52,343 bases of DNA from CAYSLA01 sp964431685 (GCA_964431685.1 CAYSLA010000004.1:1-52343), one strand, 5' to 3'. Positions 27,460-36,326 are shown, counted from the stretch's first letter. Translations and numbers: made by a program. Notes: generated by a model from the sequence alone, not told the origin.

Positions 27460-27488
27460 ATTTTATAGCATACGTGCAAGTCTGTCAA
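27460..27488 (-). promoter_or_regulatory. Promoter of groESL operon 1
   Basis: Minus-strand TTGACA (27483-27488), 17-bp spacer, TAAAAT (27460-27465). Same boxes and spacing as the second groESL promoter. Confidence 0.85.
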
Positions 27489-27540
27489 GAGGTTCCGCGA
27501 ACTTTCTGGCAACTCTATGGTCTCGCTTCTGGAAACGGCA

Positions 27541-28125
27541 CTACAAGGGCTGGGCCTCGCCGTGGCACTGACCAGCGATGATGTCGTCCAGACTTGGGCA
27601 GAACGCCTGGAAGCTGTTCGCTTCAATGATGGTTCTCCACCGTTGCCTCTGGTCGTCTTCCAGTAGGTACGGTATGAACCCCAGTTGGAGGTATGTCTTT
27701 ATCGCGGGCACGCGGTGGTCGTCGGTCCGCAACATCGCGCGTTTTCGGCCCTCAAAGACGAATCTGTGCAACACAGCAAGGGAGACCCAGTAGCCGAGTT
27801 TCTTGCCGGTGTGGTCAGGTCTGGTGGCTACCCAGTGGACGTATCCGGTGTCGGTTCCCCATTTAGGTATGTACCAGGCCGATGCGGTAGCGACAGGAAT
27901 GTCGTTCCAGGTGACAAACAGTATCCGCTCAGGTGAGCAGGCGGCATCCGTTGCCATCATATCGTGAAAACTGCGCGGTGCGTCGCTCTCACCAAACGCC
28001 TGATTGAGGATGTCTTCCCAGAGTTGTTCGTCACACGGCAGGAAATGCCGGATGGAGTAGCCGTTCGGAAGAACCACTGCCGGAAGACTGTCTAAGTTCT
28101 CTCTCACCATTGCCAACTGTTTCAC
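27541..28125 (-). CDS. GNAT family N-acetyltransferase
   Basis: 194 residues. YSIRHFLPCDEQLWEDILNQAFGE is the N-terminal start of the fold. RILFVTWNDIPVATASAWYIPKWG, GYVHWVATRPDHTGKKLGYWVSLAVLHRF (acetyl-CoA loop, with R-P-D-H-T-G-K-K-L-G in the place of Q/R-x-x-G-x-G/A) and AMLRTDDHRVPAIKTYLQLGFIP (last helix) follow. The layout resembles the N- or C-half of mycothiol synthase-like enzymes. Substrate unknown. It sits alone between two groESL operons and is divergent from groESL2. Confidence 0.82.
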   Translation of the reverse strand: MKQLAMVRENLDSLPAVVLPNGYSIRHFLPCDEQLWEDILNQAFGESDAPRSFHDMMATDAACSPERILFVTWNDIPVATASAWYIPKWGTDTGYVHWVATRPDHTGKKLGYWVSLAVLHRFVFEGRKRAMLRTDDHRVPAIKTYLQLGFIPYLLEDDQRQRWRTIIEANSFQAFCPSLDDIIAGQCHGEAQPL

Positions 28126-28265
28126 AGATCGCGCTCCTCATTTCGTCAAACACGTTTGCCCTACTGGTTTCGGCTCCTGCGGGTTTCGTGTGCCCGGGCT
28201 CTGTAGTTATGATATGCCAGCCTGCACTCGCTGTCAAAGATTATTTCAAATAGCAGAATTCGCGC

Positions 28266-28294
28266 TTGACAGCAGCGCAAAAAGCAGGTAAAAT
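28266..28294 (+). promoter_or_regulatory. Promoter of groESL operon 2
   Basis: TTGACA (28266-28271), 17-bp spacer, TAAAAT (28289-28294). The predicted start of transcription falls just before the CIRCE operator. Confidence 0.88.
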
Positions 28295-28302
28295 GCGTTC
28301 GG

Positions 28303-28329
28303 TTAGCACTCGTATGGCGCGAGTGCTAA
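28303..28329 (+). promoter_or_regulatory. CIRCE operator of groESL operon 2
   Basis: Perfect TTAGCACTC-N9-GAGTGCTAA, extended by GG and CC on the outer sides. HrcA binding site. Confidence 0.97.
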
Positions 28330-28369
28330 CCGAACAAACAATACAAATCTGTCATGGGGGTGCTTTGAA

Positions 28370-28678
28370 GTGCTTAAGCCATTGGGAGACAGGATAATTG
28401 CCAAGCGTGTTTCGGCTGACGAAGTGACTGCCGGAGGGATTGTTCTTCCGGACAGCGCGAAAGAAAAGCCGCAGCAGGCTGACGTAATCGCGGTTGGACC
28501 TGGTACGCAGTTGGATTCCGGAAAGAAAGCTCCGATGGATGTTGCCGTTGGCGACAAGGTCATCTACGGCAAGTATGCCGGCACGGAAGTCAAGGTCGGC
28601 ACGGAGGAATATGTTATCCTGCGCCAGGAAGATGTTCTGGCTATTCTGGACAGCTGCAAGAGCTGCAAAAAGAAATAG
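28370..28678 (+). CDS. groES: Co-chaperonin GroES, copy 2
   Basis: 102 residues from GTG 28370, with GGGGGTG nine bases upstream. MLKPLGDRIIAKR, GGIVLPDSAKEKPQQADVIAVGPG (mobile loop) and YGKYAGTEV are typical. The C-terminus is slightly longer than in copy 1 and ends in LDSCKSCKKK, with a C-x-x-C pair not found in copy 1. The groEL2 gene follows after 18 bases. Confidence 0.96.
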   Translation: MLKPLGDRIIAKRVSADEVTAGGIVLPDSAKEKPQQADVIAVGPGTQLDSGKKAPMDVAVGDKVIYGKYAGTEVKVGTEEYVILRQEDVLAILDSCKSCKKK

Positions 28679-28696
28679 AGGAGGGCTAGTCAACAA

Positions 28697-30373
28697 GTGG
28701 CAGCAAAAGAACTCAAGTTCAAAGAGGAAGCTCGTCGCTCGCTGGAGCGGGGAGTAAATGCGTTGGGCGATGCCGTTGGCGTTACGCTCGGTCCCAGAGG
28801 CCGAAATGTAATGATCGAAAAGAAGTTTGGCAGCCCAACTGTGATCAACGATGGTGTGACCATCGCCAAAGAGATCGAAGTCGAGGACCGTTTTGAGAAT
28901 GTTGGCGCGCAGCTTCTTCGGGAAGTCGCGTCAAAGACCAATGACGTGGCCGGAGACGGAACCACCACGGCAACTGTCCTCGCTCAGGCGATCCTGCGCG
29001 ACGGTCTAATGGTAGTGACTGCCGGAGCGAACCCGATGGGGGTAAAGCGCGGCATCGACAAGGCAGTTGGCATTGTCGTCGAAGAGATACGGAAGATGTC
29101 CAAGCCTGTCAAGAAGAAAGACGAGACCGCACAGGTCGCCAGCATATCGGCTAACAGCGCCAAGATCGGTGATCTGGTCGCTGAGGCGATGGAGAAGGTT
29201 GGCAAGGATGGAGTCATCACGGTTGAGGAGTCCAAGAGCATGGACACCAGCCTGGAGTGGGTTGAGGGTATGCAGTTCGACAAGGGATACCTTTCTCCTT
29301 ACTTCGTGACGGACGCCGAGCGGATGGAAGCCGTCATTGAGAACCCCTATATCCTTCTTTACGAGAAGAAAATCTCCGCCGCACAGGACATAATCCCGAT
29401 CCTCGAGAAGATCGCGCAGAATGGCAGACCGCTGGTGATAGTGGCCGAGGACATCGAAGGCGAGGCGCTGGCGCTGCTTGTGGTCAACCGGCTCCGGGGA
29501 ACACTGAATGTTGCCGCGGCTAAGGCGCCGGGCTTTGGCGACAGGCGTAAGGCTATGATGAGCGACATCGCGACTCTCACGGGTGGAACTTTCATCACCG
29601 AGGACCTCGGGATCAAGCTGGATAGCGTCGACTTCACCATGCTTGGACAGGCCAAGAAGGTTATTGTCACCAAGGACGACACCACGATCGTCGAAGGGGC
29701 AGGCAAGGCCGCAGCCGTTCAAGGGCGAATTGCGCAGATCAAGGCTGAGATCGAGAAGACCGACTCGAACTACGATCGCGAGAAGCTCCAGGAGCGGCTC
29801 GCCAAACTGTCCGGTGGCGTCGCAGTTATCAAAGTTGGCGCCGCAACAGAGACCGAGCTGAAAGAGAAGAAAGCTCGAATCGAGGATGCGCTCTCTGCGA
29901 CTCGCGCCGCGGTTGAAGAGGGGATAGTGCCGGGTGGCGGCGTTACGCTTCTGATGTGTGTTGCCGCACTTGATAAGGCGAAGCTCGAAGGTGACGAGGC
30001 CCTGGGCGCGAAGATAGTCCGCAGAGCGCTCGAAGAGCCGGCGCGCCGCATAGCGGCCAACGCTGGAACCGATGGGTCTGTTGTCGTTGAGAAGACGAAG
30101 AAACTGAAGAAGGGATTCGGATTCAACGCAGTCACAGGCGAGTACGAGGATATGGTTGCAGCAGGTATCATCGATCCGGCGAAGGTCACTCGCGCGGCTG
30201 TTGAGAACGCAGGCAGCATCGCTTCGCTGCTCTTGACCACAGAAGCCATAATTGCGGAGAAGCCTGAGAAGAATCGTCCGCCCGCGATGCCTCCTGGTGG
30301 AGGCGGCATGGGTGGCATGGGCGGTGGAATGCCCGGTATGGGTGGCATGGGCGGCATGGGCGGAATGATGTAG
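28697..30373 (+). CDS. groEL: Chaperonin GroEL, copy 2
   Basis: 558 residues, start GTG with GAGGAGGG about eleven bases upstream. VTLGPRGRNVMIEKKFGSPTVINDGVTIAKEIEVED, DVAGDGTTTATVLA and AAVEEGIVPGGGVTLL are the canonical segments. It ends in a Gly/Met-rich tail (a run of GGM units closing with GGMM), the flexible tail of the main housekeeping GroEL type. Copy 1 lacks this tail, so this copy is the better candidate for the housekeeping chaperonin. Confidence 0.97.
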   Translation: MAAKELKFKEEARRSLERGVNALGDAVGVTLGPRGRNVMIEKKFGSPTVINDGVTIAKEIEVEDRFENVGAQLLREVASKTNDVAGDGTTTATVLAQAILRDGLMVVTAGANPMGVKRGIDKAVGIVVEEIRKMSKPVKKKDETAQVASISANSAKIGDLVAEAMEKVGKDGVITVEESKSMDTSLEWVEGMQFDKGYLSPYFVTDAERMEAVIENPYILLYEKKISAAQDIIPILEKIAQNGRPLVIVAEDIEGEALALLVVNRLRGTLNVAAAKAPGFGDRRKAMMSDIATLTGGTFITEDLGIKLDSVDFTMLGQAKKVIVTKDDTTIVEGAGKAAAVQGRIAQIKAEIEKTDSNYDREKLQERLAKLSGGVAVIKVGAATETELKEKKARIEDALSATRAAVEEGIVPGGGVTLLMCVAALDKAKLEGDEALGAKIVRRALEEPARRIAANAGTDGSVVVEKTKKLKKGFGFNAVTGEYEDMVAAGIIDPAKVTRAAVENAGSIASLLLTTEAIIAEKPEKNRPPAMPPGGGGMGGMGGGMPGMGGMGGMGGMM

Positions 30374-30427
30374 CGTTCGCCCTCGTTGTCCAGAATGAAT
30401 ACCATTGTCATTCCGTGCGACACCATC

Positions 30428-30491
30428 TGTCATTCCGAACGAACGTGAGGAATCTCCTGGCCGGGGATTTCTCCCTGCGGTCGAAATGACA
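30428..30491 (-). repeat. Dispersed intergenic repeat family A, copy 2
   Basis: The 26-bp core at 30466-30491 (read on the minus strand) is identical to 51615-51640. The other end, TGTCATTCCGA at 30428-30438, is the inverted arm, as in the 51615 copy. A further TGTCATTCCG lies at 30406. Confidence 0.85.
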
Positions 30492-30554
30492 CGTCTCGAA
30501 CGTGATTTCCGTATCGGCTGGCCGTGCCCGATCAGGGTGCGGCCAGTTGTTTTT

Positions 30555-30563
30555 TGCTATAAT
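30555..30563 (+). promoter_or_regulatory. Extended -10 promoter of rarA
   Basis: TGC-TATAAT with the -10 box at 30558-30563, about 50 bases before the rarA start. No -35 box at 16-18 bp. Confidence 0.6.
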
Positions 30564-30613
30564 GATGTATCCTGGATTGGTTCTCTAAGCATCACGGACT
30601 GGACTTGGAGTCA

Positions 30614-31987
30614 ATGACCGACTTGTTTGAACACGAAGACAATGCGTCAATGGCGGGGCAACCGCTTAGTTCCCGCCTTAGGCCTCGCACACTAGACGAG
30701 TTCTATGGACAGAGCCATCTGCTGGCGGAGAACTCGTTGCTGCGGGTGATGATAGAGCGTGACGAGCTTTCGTCCCTGATTTTCTGGGGACCGCCGGGTT
30801 GTGGGAAGAGCACGCTGGCGTGGATTATCGCGAGGACTACCAGTTGCCGCTTTGAGAACTTTAGTGCAGTGACCAGCGGCGTTCCGGAAATGCGTGAGGT
30901 TGTCAAGAATGCTAGAGAACGGCGCAAACTGCACGACACCCGCACCATCCTCTTCGTCGACGAGATTCACCGGTTCAACAAGGCTCAGCAGGATGTTTTG
31001 CTGCCTCACGTTGAAGATGGTAGTGTAATCCTCATTGGCGCAACCACGGAGAATCCATACTTCGAAATCAATTCGCCTCTAATCTCACGTTCCAGAATTC
31101 TTCGATTCGAGCCACTCTCTGATGAGGACATTCTGTCCATCCTGCGCAACGCTCTATCCGATGAAGGCCGAGGTCTTGGCGGGATAGATGTGGTTGTCGA
31201 TGATGACGCCCTGGCGCACATTGTGAATGTGTGCGGAGGCGATGCACGAAATGCCTTGAATGCCCTCGAAGTTGCCGCAATAGCTGCACCTGTGGAGCAG
31301 GGCACTGGTAGCAGGCGAGTCACGGTGGCTGTTGCTGAAGAAGCGATGCAGGAACGGGTGATGCGCTATGACAAAAACGGTGACAGTCACTACGACACAA
31401 TATCGGCGTTCATTAAGTCGATCAGGGGGTCTGATCCTGACGCTGCGATCTACTGGCTGGCCAGGATGCTTTCAGCGGGCGAGGATCCGAAGTTCGTGGC
31501 AAGACGCATGGTTATCGCCGCATCCGAAGACATAGGAAACGCCGACCCGATGGGACTTGTCATCGCCAACGCGGCAGCTCAGGCAGTGCAGTTCGTGGGA
31601 ATGCCTGAGGCTCGAATACCCCTTGCTCAGGCAGTGACATATCTTGCCTGTGCCCCGAAGAGCAACGCCAGCTACCTGGCGATTGACCGGGCGCTTCGAG
31701 ACGTAGCTGAGATGAAATCTCCGCCGGTGCCAGTGCATCTGCGCGATACCAGCTACCCTGGAGCGAAGAAGCTGGGGCACGGGAAAGGATACAAGTACCC
31801 ACACGACCACCCGGGACATTTCGTCGAGCAGCAATATCTGCCGGATTCTGCCACCGGGCCTTACTATGAACCCACGGATAACGGACACGAGGCGCGGTTC
31901 AAGCAGAGACTGGAGAGGCTTAGGCCATCGGCCCCTGGTGCCGCTGAAGACGTGACTCAGCCGACACCACCAGAACGGGACTCTTGA
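30614..31987 (+). CDS. rarA: Replication-associated recombination protein RarA (AAA ATPase)
   Basis: 457 residues from ATG 30614; a TTG three codons earlier (30605) is possible, and neither has an ideal ribosome site. LSSRLRPRTLDEFYGQSHLL is the usual N-terminus. FWGPPGCGKSTLAWIIA is Walker A, TILFVDEIHRFNKAQQD is Walker B, and LIGATTENPYFEINSPLISRSRI is the sensor 1 and arginine-finger region. The clamp-loader-like helical C-terminus includes DPKFVARRMVIAASEDIG and the KGYKYPHDHPGHFVEQQYLP motif. It acts at stalled replication forks. Confidence 0.95.
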   Translation: MTDLFEHEDNASMAGQPLSSRLRPRTLDEFYGQSHLLAENSLLRVMIERDELSSLIFWGPPGCGKSTLAWIIARTTSCRFENFSAVTSGVPEMREVVKNARERRKLHDTRTILFVDEIHRFNKAQQDVLLPHVEDGSVILIGATTENPYFEINSPLISRSRILRFEPLSDEDILSILRNALSDEGRGLGGIDVVVDDDALAHIVNVCGGDARNALNALEVAAIAAPVEQGTGSRRVTVAVAEEAMQERVMRYDKNGDSHYDTISAFIKSIRGSDPDAAIYWLARMLSAGEDPKFVARRMVIAASEDIGNADPMGLVIANAAAQAVQFVGMPEARIPLAQAVTYLACAPKSNASYLAIDRALRDVAEMKSPPVPVHLRDTSYPGAKKLGHGKGYKYPHDHPGHFVEQQYLPDSATGPYYEPTDNGHEARFKQRLERLRPSAPGAAEDVTQPTPPERDS

Positions 31988-32055
31988 CACAGACAGAAGC
32001 AGGCCTGAATGCTGCGTCTTTCTTACGCTGCGCTGTCTTCGTGGAAAAAAAGTGT

Positions 32056-32084
32056 TTGTGGTTTGCTGTCGGATGGGATATAAT
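32056..32084 (+). promoter_or_regulatory. Promoter of the YtxH-RsbV-RsbW-SigB cluster
   Basis: TTGTGG (32056-32061), 17-bp spacer, TATAAT (32079-32084), about 55 bases before the YtxH start. Confidence 0.6.
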
Positions 32085-32138
32085 ACGTGGTGGAACGATT
32101 GTTGCTGCGGAATCTATCCTATTTTGGAGGGTGACAAC

Positions 32139-32477
32139 ATGTCTGATCAGCACGACGAACGAAACATTATCGCGAACTTCCTTCTTGGCCTGGGTATCGG
32201 TGCCATCATTGGTGGGGCAACGGCTCTCCTGCTGGCTCCCAAGGCCGGTTCAGAGACCAGAGAAGATATCAAACACGCTACGGATGAGTTCAAGCAGAAA
32301 GCAACAAAGGTTGCTCAGGACTTGACGGAATCAGGGGAAGAACTGATCAAGAAGAGCCGTGAGATGCTCGAAGTCACGAAGGAGAAGGTGCAAGACGCCA
32401 TCGATGCCGGCAAGAAGGCTGTCGCTCACAAGTGCGCGGAGACTGGAGATTCCAGCGATGACGAGACAAGAGCCTGA
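32139..32477 (+). CDS. YtxH domain protein
   Basis: 112 residues from ATG 32139, with a strong GGAGGGTG upstream. A short N-terminus precedes the single membrane segment NFLLGLGIGAIIGGATALLLAPKAG, the YtxH/gas-vesicle-like pattern. A long Lys/Glu-rich helix (ETREDIKHATDEFKQKATKV...) predicted to be coiled-coil follows. It is likely an inner-membrane protein with a cytoplasmic helix. YtxH genes are often under general-stress control, which fits the rsbV-rsbW-sigB genes that follow. Confidence 0.85.
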   Translation: MSDQHDERNIIANFLLGLGIGAIIGGATALLLAPKAGSETREDIKHATDEFKQKATKVAQDLTESGEELIKKSREMLEVTKEKVQDAIDAGKKAVAHKCAETGDSSDDETRA

Positions 32478-32499
32478 CTAGAACAGAGGTGATGCTCAA

Positions 32500-32856
32500 G
32501 TGAGTTTCAGTATCGATACACGCATCGAGGGCAACTCTCTGCCTGTGATGGAGTTGTCGGGCGAGATAGACGTCTACAGTTCACGGCAACTCAAACAGCA
32601 GATGATTGCCGTGATAGAGAGTGGCTCCAAGGAAATGGTGGTTGACCTGACTGACGTCGTGTATCTCGACAGTTCGGCGCTTGGTGTATTCATCGGTGGA
32701 CTGAAGCGTATGCGAGAAGTCAACGGAAACATCCTGCTTGTCTGCCCGAGCGAGAGGATCAGGCGCGTGTTCGAGATCACGGGTTTGGACCATATCTTTG
32801 ACATCTACGATAAGAAAGAAGAAGCTATGCAGGGCCTCGGAAGGGAGAGCGAATAG
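32500..32856 (+). CDS. rsbV: Anti-sigma factor antagonist (STAS domain, RsbV-like)
   Basis: 118 residues from GTG 32500, preceded by AGAGGTG. LPVMELSGEIDVYSSRQLKQQM and KEMVVDLTDVVYLDSSALGVFIGGLKRM make up the STAS fold; the serine of LDSSALG is the expected phosphorylation site. In its unphosphorylated form it binds the RsbW-like anti-sigma factor and frees the sigma factor. It is two bases from rsbW. Confidence 0.93.
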   Translation: MSFSIDTRIEGNSLPVMELSGEIDVYSSRQLKQQMIAVIESGSKEMVVDLTDVVYLDSSALGVFIGGLKRMREVNGNILLVCPSERIRRVFEITGLDHIFDIYDKKEEAMQGLGRESE

Positions 32857-32858
32857 AC

Positions 32859-33275
32859 TTGGAGACCGAGGAATGCGTTGCTTGTGTTGATCTGAGGATC
32901 CCGTGCAAGCCCGAATATGTGGGAGTAGCTCGGCTTGCCATACTTGGTGTGGCAAGCCGGATGAAATTCAACTACGATGACGTCGAGGACGTGCGTCTGG
33001 CTGTCGGTGAGACTTGCACCACAAGCGTTGACTGGGCGCAGCGAAATGGCCGCACGGACACCGTAATTACTCTCAGAAGTGAGATTCGCCCGGACAGTCT
33101 TTACATCGAGATAATAGACGATGCGGGCCCACGCGGAGAGAGGGCCGCTGATCCGGACGATGAGCAAGATGGACTTGGGACGCTCCTTGTTACGCTATTG
33201 GTGGACGAGGTCACCGTATCTGCTCTTGATAGCGGCACAAGTGTTCGGATGGTAAAGTATGCCAGGGAACGATAG
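32859..33275 (+). CDS. rsbW: Anti-sigma regulatory factor (HATPase_c, RsbW-like)
   Basis: 138 residues from TTG 32859. RIPCKPEYVGVARLAILGVASRMKFNYDDVEDVRLAVGE matches the RsbW/SpoIIAB histidine-kinase-like fold, and YIEIIDDAGPRG and DGLGTLLVTLLVDEV give the G1/G2 region. RsbW kinases bind the sigma factor and phosphorylate RsbV. The N-box asparagine (normally S-E-A-C-TN-A-V) is Thr here (VGETCTTSV), so kinase activity may be impaired. It overlaps sigB by 17 bp and forms a tight partner-switch operon. Confidence 0.88.
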   Translation: METEECVACVDLRIPCKPEYVGVARLAILGVASRMKFNYDDVEDVRLAVGETCTTSVDWAQRNGRTDTVITLRSEIRPDSLYIEIIDDAGPRGERAADPDDEQDGLGTLLVTLLVDEVTVSALDSGTSVRMVKYARER

Positions 33276-34047
33276 TGCGCCGGATGAGATTAAAGGCGTT
33301 CCCGACCACTCCGAAGAGGAAGCCGACCGAATATTCCGGGAATACATTGCCACCCGCGACGTGAAACATCGTGACAAGCTGGTGTTGATGCACCAGAACC
33401 TCGTCCGTTACCTGGCGGGCAAGTTTGCCAATCGCGGAGAGCCCGTAGAGGATCTCGTGCAGGTTGGGCTTATCGGCCTGATCAATGCCATTGACCGCTA
33501 CGATCCAGCCCGCGGCACGAAGTTCTCGACGTATGCTACGCCCACAGTGGTTGGAGAGATAAGGCGTCATTTTAGAGATCGTGCGTGGTCTCTGAAGGTT
33601 CCCCGACGTCTTCAGGAACTCAACATCCTGACAAACAAGAGCAAGGAAGAACTGCGTCGCAAACTCGGCCGGACCCCCACGATCGAGGAGATTGCAGAGC
33701 ATCTTGGTGTAAGCGAAGAGGAGACGCTGGAGGCGATGGAACTTGGTAACGCCTATGACACCGTCTCCTTGGACGCCAGGACTGCCGGTGACGGCGACTC
33801 CGCCCAAATGACGCTCGCTGAGTTCCTCGGAGGCAACGACATAGCCCTTGATTCCATAGAGGACTACGGCGACCTGGAACAGGCCATGGGGCGGCTCGAT
33901 CCAAGGGAGTGGATGATCATCTACTGTCGTTACTTCGAGGACATGAGCCAAACTGACGTCGCGAAAAAGCTCAATATATCGCAGATGCACGTGTCCCGGT
34001 TGCAGCAGAAGGCTCTCAGAAAACTCAAACAGATGTTGAGTTCCTAG
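33259..34047 (+). CDS. sigB: RNA polymerase sigma factor, SigB/SigF-type
   Basis: 262 residues from ATG 33259, which lies inside the end of rsbW. NLVRYLAGKFANRGEPVEDLVQVGLIGLINAIDRYDPARGTKFSTYATPTVVGEIRRHFRDRAWSLKVPRRLQE is region 2, with the core-binding and -10-recognition helices. Region 3 (LGRTPTIEEIAEHLGVSEEETLEAM) and region 4 (LDPREWMIIYCRYFEDMSQTDVAKKLNISQMHVSRLQQKAL) follow. It probably drives a general-stress regulon, held back by RsbW. Its target promoters cannot be read from this window. Confidence 0.94.
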   Translation: MPGNDSAPDEIKGVPDHSEEEADRIFREYIATRDVKHRDKLVLMHQNLVRYLAGKFANRGEPVEDLVQVGLIGLINAIDRYDPARGTKFSTYATPTVVGEIRRHFRDRAWSLKVPRRLQELNILTNKSKEELRRKLGRTPTIEEIAEHLGVSEEETLEAMELGNAYDTVSLDARTAGDGDSAQMTLAEFLGGNDIALDSIEDYGDLEQAMGRLDPREWMIIYCRYFEDMSQTDVAKKLNISQMHVSRLQQKALRKLKQMLSS

Positions 34048-35150
34048 TCATCAGTATAGACCCTCGGTATCTGCGCGCCCACTGGTATGCGCATCGCAGG
34101 TACAATCACCTCGTCGCCAATAGTCACCTCCGGTATGTCGGTCACATCGACTACGACCAACTGCATTGCCACCCTGCCAAGCACATTGGCACGCTTTCCG
34201 CGTATGGTGACATGCGGCTTTCTGCGGGCGCGTTTGACGGCGAAGACGAGTGGGTTCATTCGATAGAGAGGACCTTCCGGAGCCAGCGTAAAACCGTCCG
34301 CGAAGCCCACCGGTATGACGGCGGATAGAGTGTCGCGCTTTAGTGTGCACTCCCCACCGTAGCCAACACGTGTGCCGCGTCTCAGTTGCTTTATGTCGCA
34401 CACACGTGATTTCAGAACCCAGCTATTCTGAAGCTTCATCGCCTTTCTTACGCGGGCAGAAGGATGCTGCCCATAGAGTATGGTTCCGGCGCGGACCATG
34501 TCGAAACGATATCTTGGGAACCTGACCAGACCAGCGCTGTTACACGCGTGAATTAGCCCGGTAGGGAGACGGTGATCGCGAGCACGTTCGATGACCTCAT
34601 GGAAAACCTGAAGCTGAGTGAGTGCGGACCGGGCCGAACGGTGGCCAGCGTTCGCCAGATGGGTGTACAGGCCGGCAATCCTGATGCTGGACGATGAAGC
34701 GGCGTCGGTTATGAGGCCAATGGCATCAGAGTGCTCGACTCCCAGCCTGCCCATTCCAGTGTCCACTTTGATGTGAACCGGAATGTCCGTGCCAAGGCTT
34801 CTCGCGCACTCGGCCGCCGCGCGCAGGGATGCGTGGCTGGTTACAGTGATGTCCAATCTTGCAGATACGGCTTCGGATAGATTGTCGGCCAAGATCGGGG
34901 CAAATACCAGAATGGGCGCGGTGATTCCCGCCTGACGCAGCGCTATCGCTTCATCAATTCTCGTGACCCCGAGGTAGTCCGCGCCGGCCTGCACAAACGC
35001 TCTTGCTGGTTCGGCATACCCGTGTCCGAAGCCGTTGCCCTTGACAACGGCCAGGATACGCACATTCGGGCCAACCAGTTTCCTTACAGCCTCTACATTG
35101 TGGCGTAGTGCCCCCAGATTTACTTCGACCCAGACATCAGGAATGCTCAC
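34044..35150 (-). CDS. alr: Alanine racemase
   Basis: 368 residues, start GTG 35148-35150. WVEVNLGALRHNVEAVRKLV leads into ILAVVKGNGFGHG with the PLP lysine. The second catalytic residue, Tyr in RVGYGGECTLK, and the segments HIKVDTGMGRLG and PVGFADGF are in place. It makes D-alanine for peptidoglycan. The gene converges with sigB so that the two stops overlap in CTAG. It lies six bases downstream of the FemAB-like gene, so the two form a cell-wall operon. Confidence 0.94.
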   Translation of the reverse strand: MSIPDVWVEVNLGALRHNVEAVRKLVGPNVRILAVVKGNGFGHGYAEPARAFVQAGADYLGVTRIDEAIALRQAGITAPILVFAPILADNLSEAVSARLDITVTSHASLRAAAECARSLGTDIPVHIKVDTGMGRLGVEHSDAIGLITDAASSSSIRIAGLYTHLANAGHRSARSALTQLQVFHEVIERARDHRLPTGLIHACNSAGLVRFPRYRFDMVRAGTILYGQHPSARVRKAMKLQNSWVLKSRVCDIKQLRRGTRVGYGGECTLKRDTLSAVIPVGFADGFTLAPEGPLYRMNPLVFAVKRARRKPHVTIRGKRANVLGRVAMQLVVVDVTDIPEVTIGDEVIVPAMRIPVGAQIPRVYTDD

Positions 35151-35156
35151 GATGAC

Positions 35157-36242
35157 TCACACATCTCCTGAAGCAGACTGCCTGGCACGAGATCGAGCCT
35201 TCATTAGACGCTGCATACGCGGTCGCGCGAACTCCCACATCCAGTGCCAGAACGGCGAGATAATCATGTCATACTCGCCGATATATTCAACGAATCTGGG
35301 CGAGAAACCTTCTTTGAATCTGTTGAGACCTTGCAGGTGATCATCAGGGTCTGCTTGCCTGCGAGGGCTGACACCCCTGAAATCATACCATTTGCAGCCC
35401 GCGTCTCGAGCCCACTTGATTATTGTCCACTGCATCAGGTGGTTGGGCATCACATTCCTGTGAAGGTTCGAGGAAGCTCCGTAAGTATACATGGCCCTGT
35501 CGCCGAATCTGTAGACCAGCGCACCGGCCACAGGAGAGTCATCGTGGTAGGTCAGGACAAGCTGCATATATCCGGCGTCCGCCAGCACATCCCACATGTT
35601 CTCGAAGTATCTGATACCGCGAACCAAGAATCCGTCTCGAGCGCAGGTTTCTTCAAGCAGAGAGTAGAAGACTGGAAGCCGGTCGCGGCTGCAGTGAAGA
35701 TCAACCCGCACACCCTTGCGTTCCGCAAGCCGGATGTTGTAGCGCCACTTCGGCTTAAATGATGCGAGCAATTCCTCTTCCCCTGTGCACAGGTCAAGTT
35801 GCATAACGCACTTGGGCTGCGTTCCGCCGAATCCTCCATCGCCAACTTGTATGAAGCCGCTCTTTCGCAGGTTTTGCTCAGAGTTTGCATCTTCCACAGG
35901 AATAGGTGGATCGATCTTGACCAGGATGGCCCTCTCCTGAACAGCGATCTGCCTCAAGAATCCTGAGAAAGCCGCGACAAGCTCGCTGTCAGTGCAGTCC
36001 AGGACGGGACCTCTTGGCACGTAAATGATACTTCTGCTGGTATGAGGTATGTTGCGTTTCAGAAGTGAGGCGGCAGCAACGAGGCTGCCTTCTCTCTCCG
36101 CGTGGATTGGTATATGAGTCCAGCCGCTTTTTGCTTTCAGTTCCGCCCATTCATACGACTGCATCAGGTCGCCTGTCGGAAAAGCCGCCAGAAAAGCGTT
36201 GAAACGTGCTCTGTCTTGGGGAGTAGATCTGTGAAGTTGCAT
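35157..36242 (-). CDS. FemAB-type aminoacyltransferase / peptidoglycan bridge formation protein
   Basis: 361 residues of the FemAB/FmhB family. DLMQSYEWAELKAKSGWTHI, AASLLKRNIPHTSRSIIYVPRGPVLD, ILVKIDPPIPVED, ELLASFKPKWRYNIRLAERKGVRV, GALVYRFGDRAMYTYGASSNLHRNVMPNHLMQWTIIKWA and YDFRGVSPR (ending in ...LNRFKEGF) are the standard landmarks. Members attach amino acids from tRNA to the peptidoglycan stem or to other envelope polymers. The product and substrate of this one are unknown. Adjacent alr supports a cell-wall role. Confidence 0.93.
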   Translation of the reverse strand: MQLHRSTPQDRARFNAFLAAFPTGDLMQSYEWAELKAKSGWTHIPIHAEREGSLVAAASLLKRNIPHTSRSIIYVPRGPVLDCTDSELVAAFSGFLRQIAVQERAILVKIDPPIPVEDANSEQNLRKSGFIQVGDGGFGGTQPKCVMQLDLCTGEEELLASFKPKWRYNIRLAERKGVRVDLHCSRDRLPVFYSLLEETCARDGFLVRGIRYFENMWDVLADAGYMQLVLTYHDDSPVAGALVYRFGDRAMYTYGASSNLHRNVMPNHLMQWTIIKWARDAGCKWYDFRGVSPRRQADPDDHLQGLNRFKEGFSPRFVEYIGEYDMIISPFWHWMWEFARPRMQRLMKARSRARQSASGDV

Positions 36243-36326
36243 GGTCTGGCAGATTCTAGCACCAGGTGCGCGCCGCTGTCAACGAAGACTCACCGCGCGT
36301 TTCTTGCATTAGGCGCATGGTCGGTA

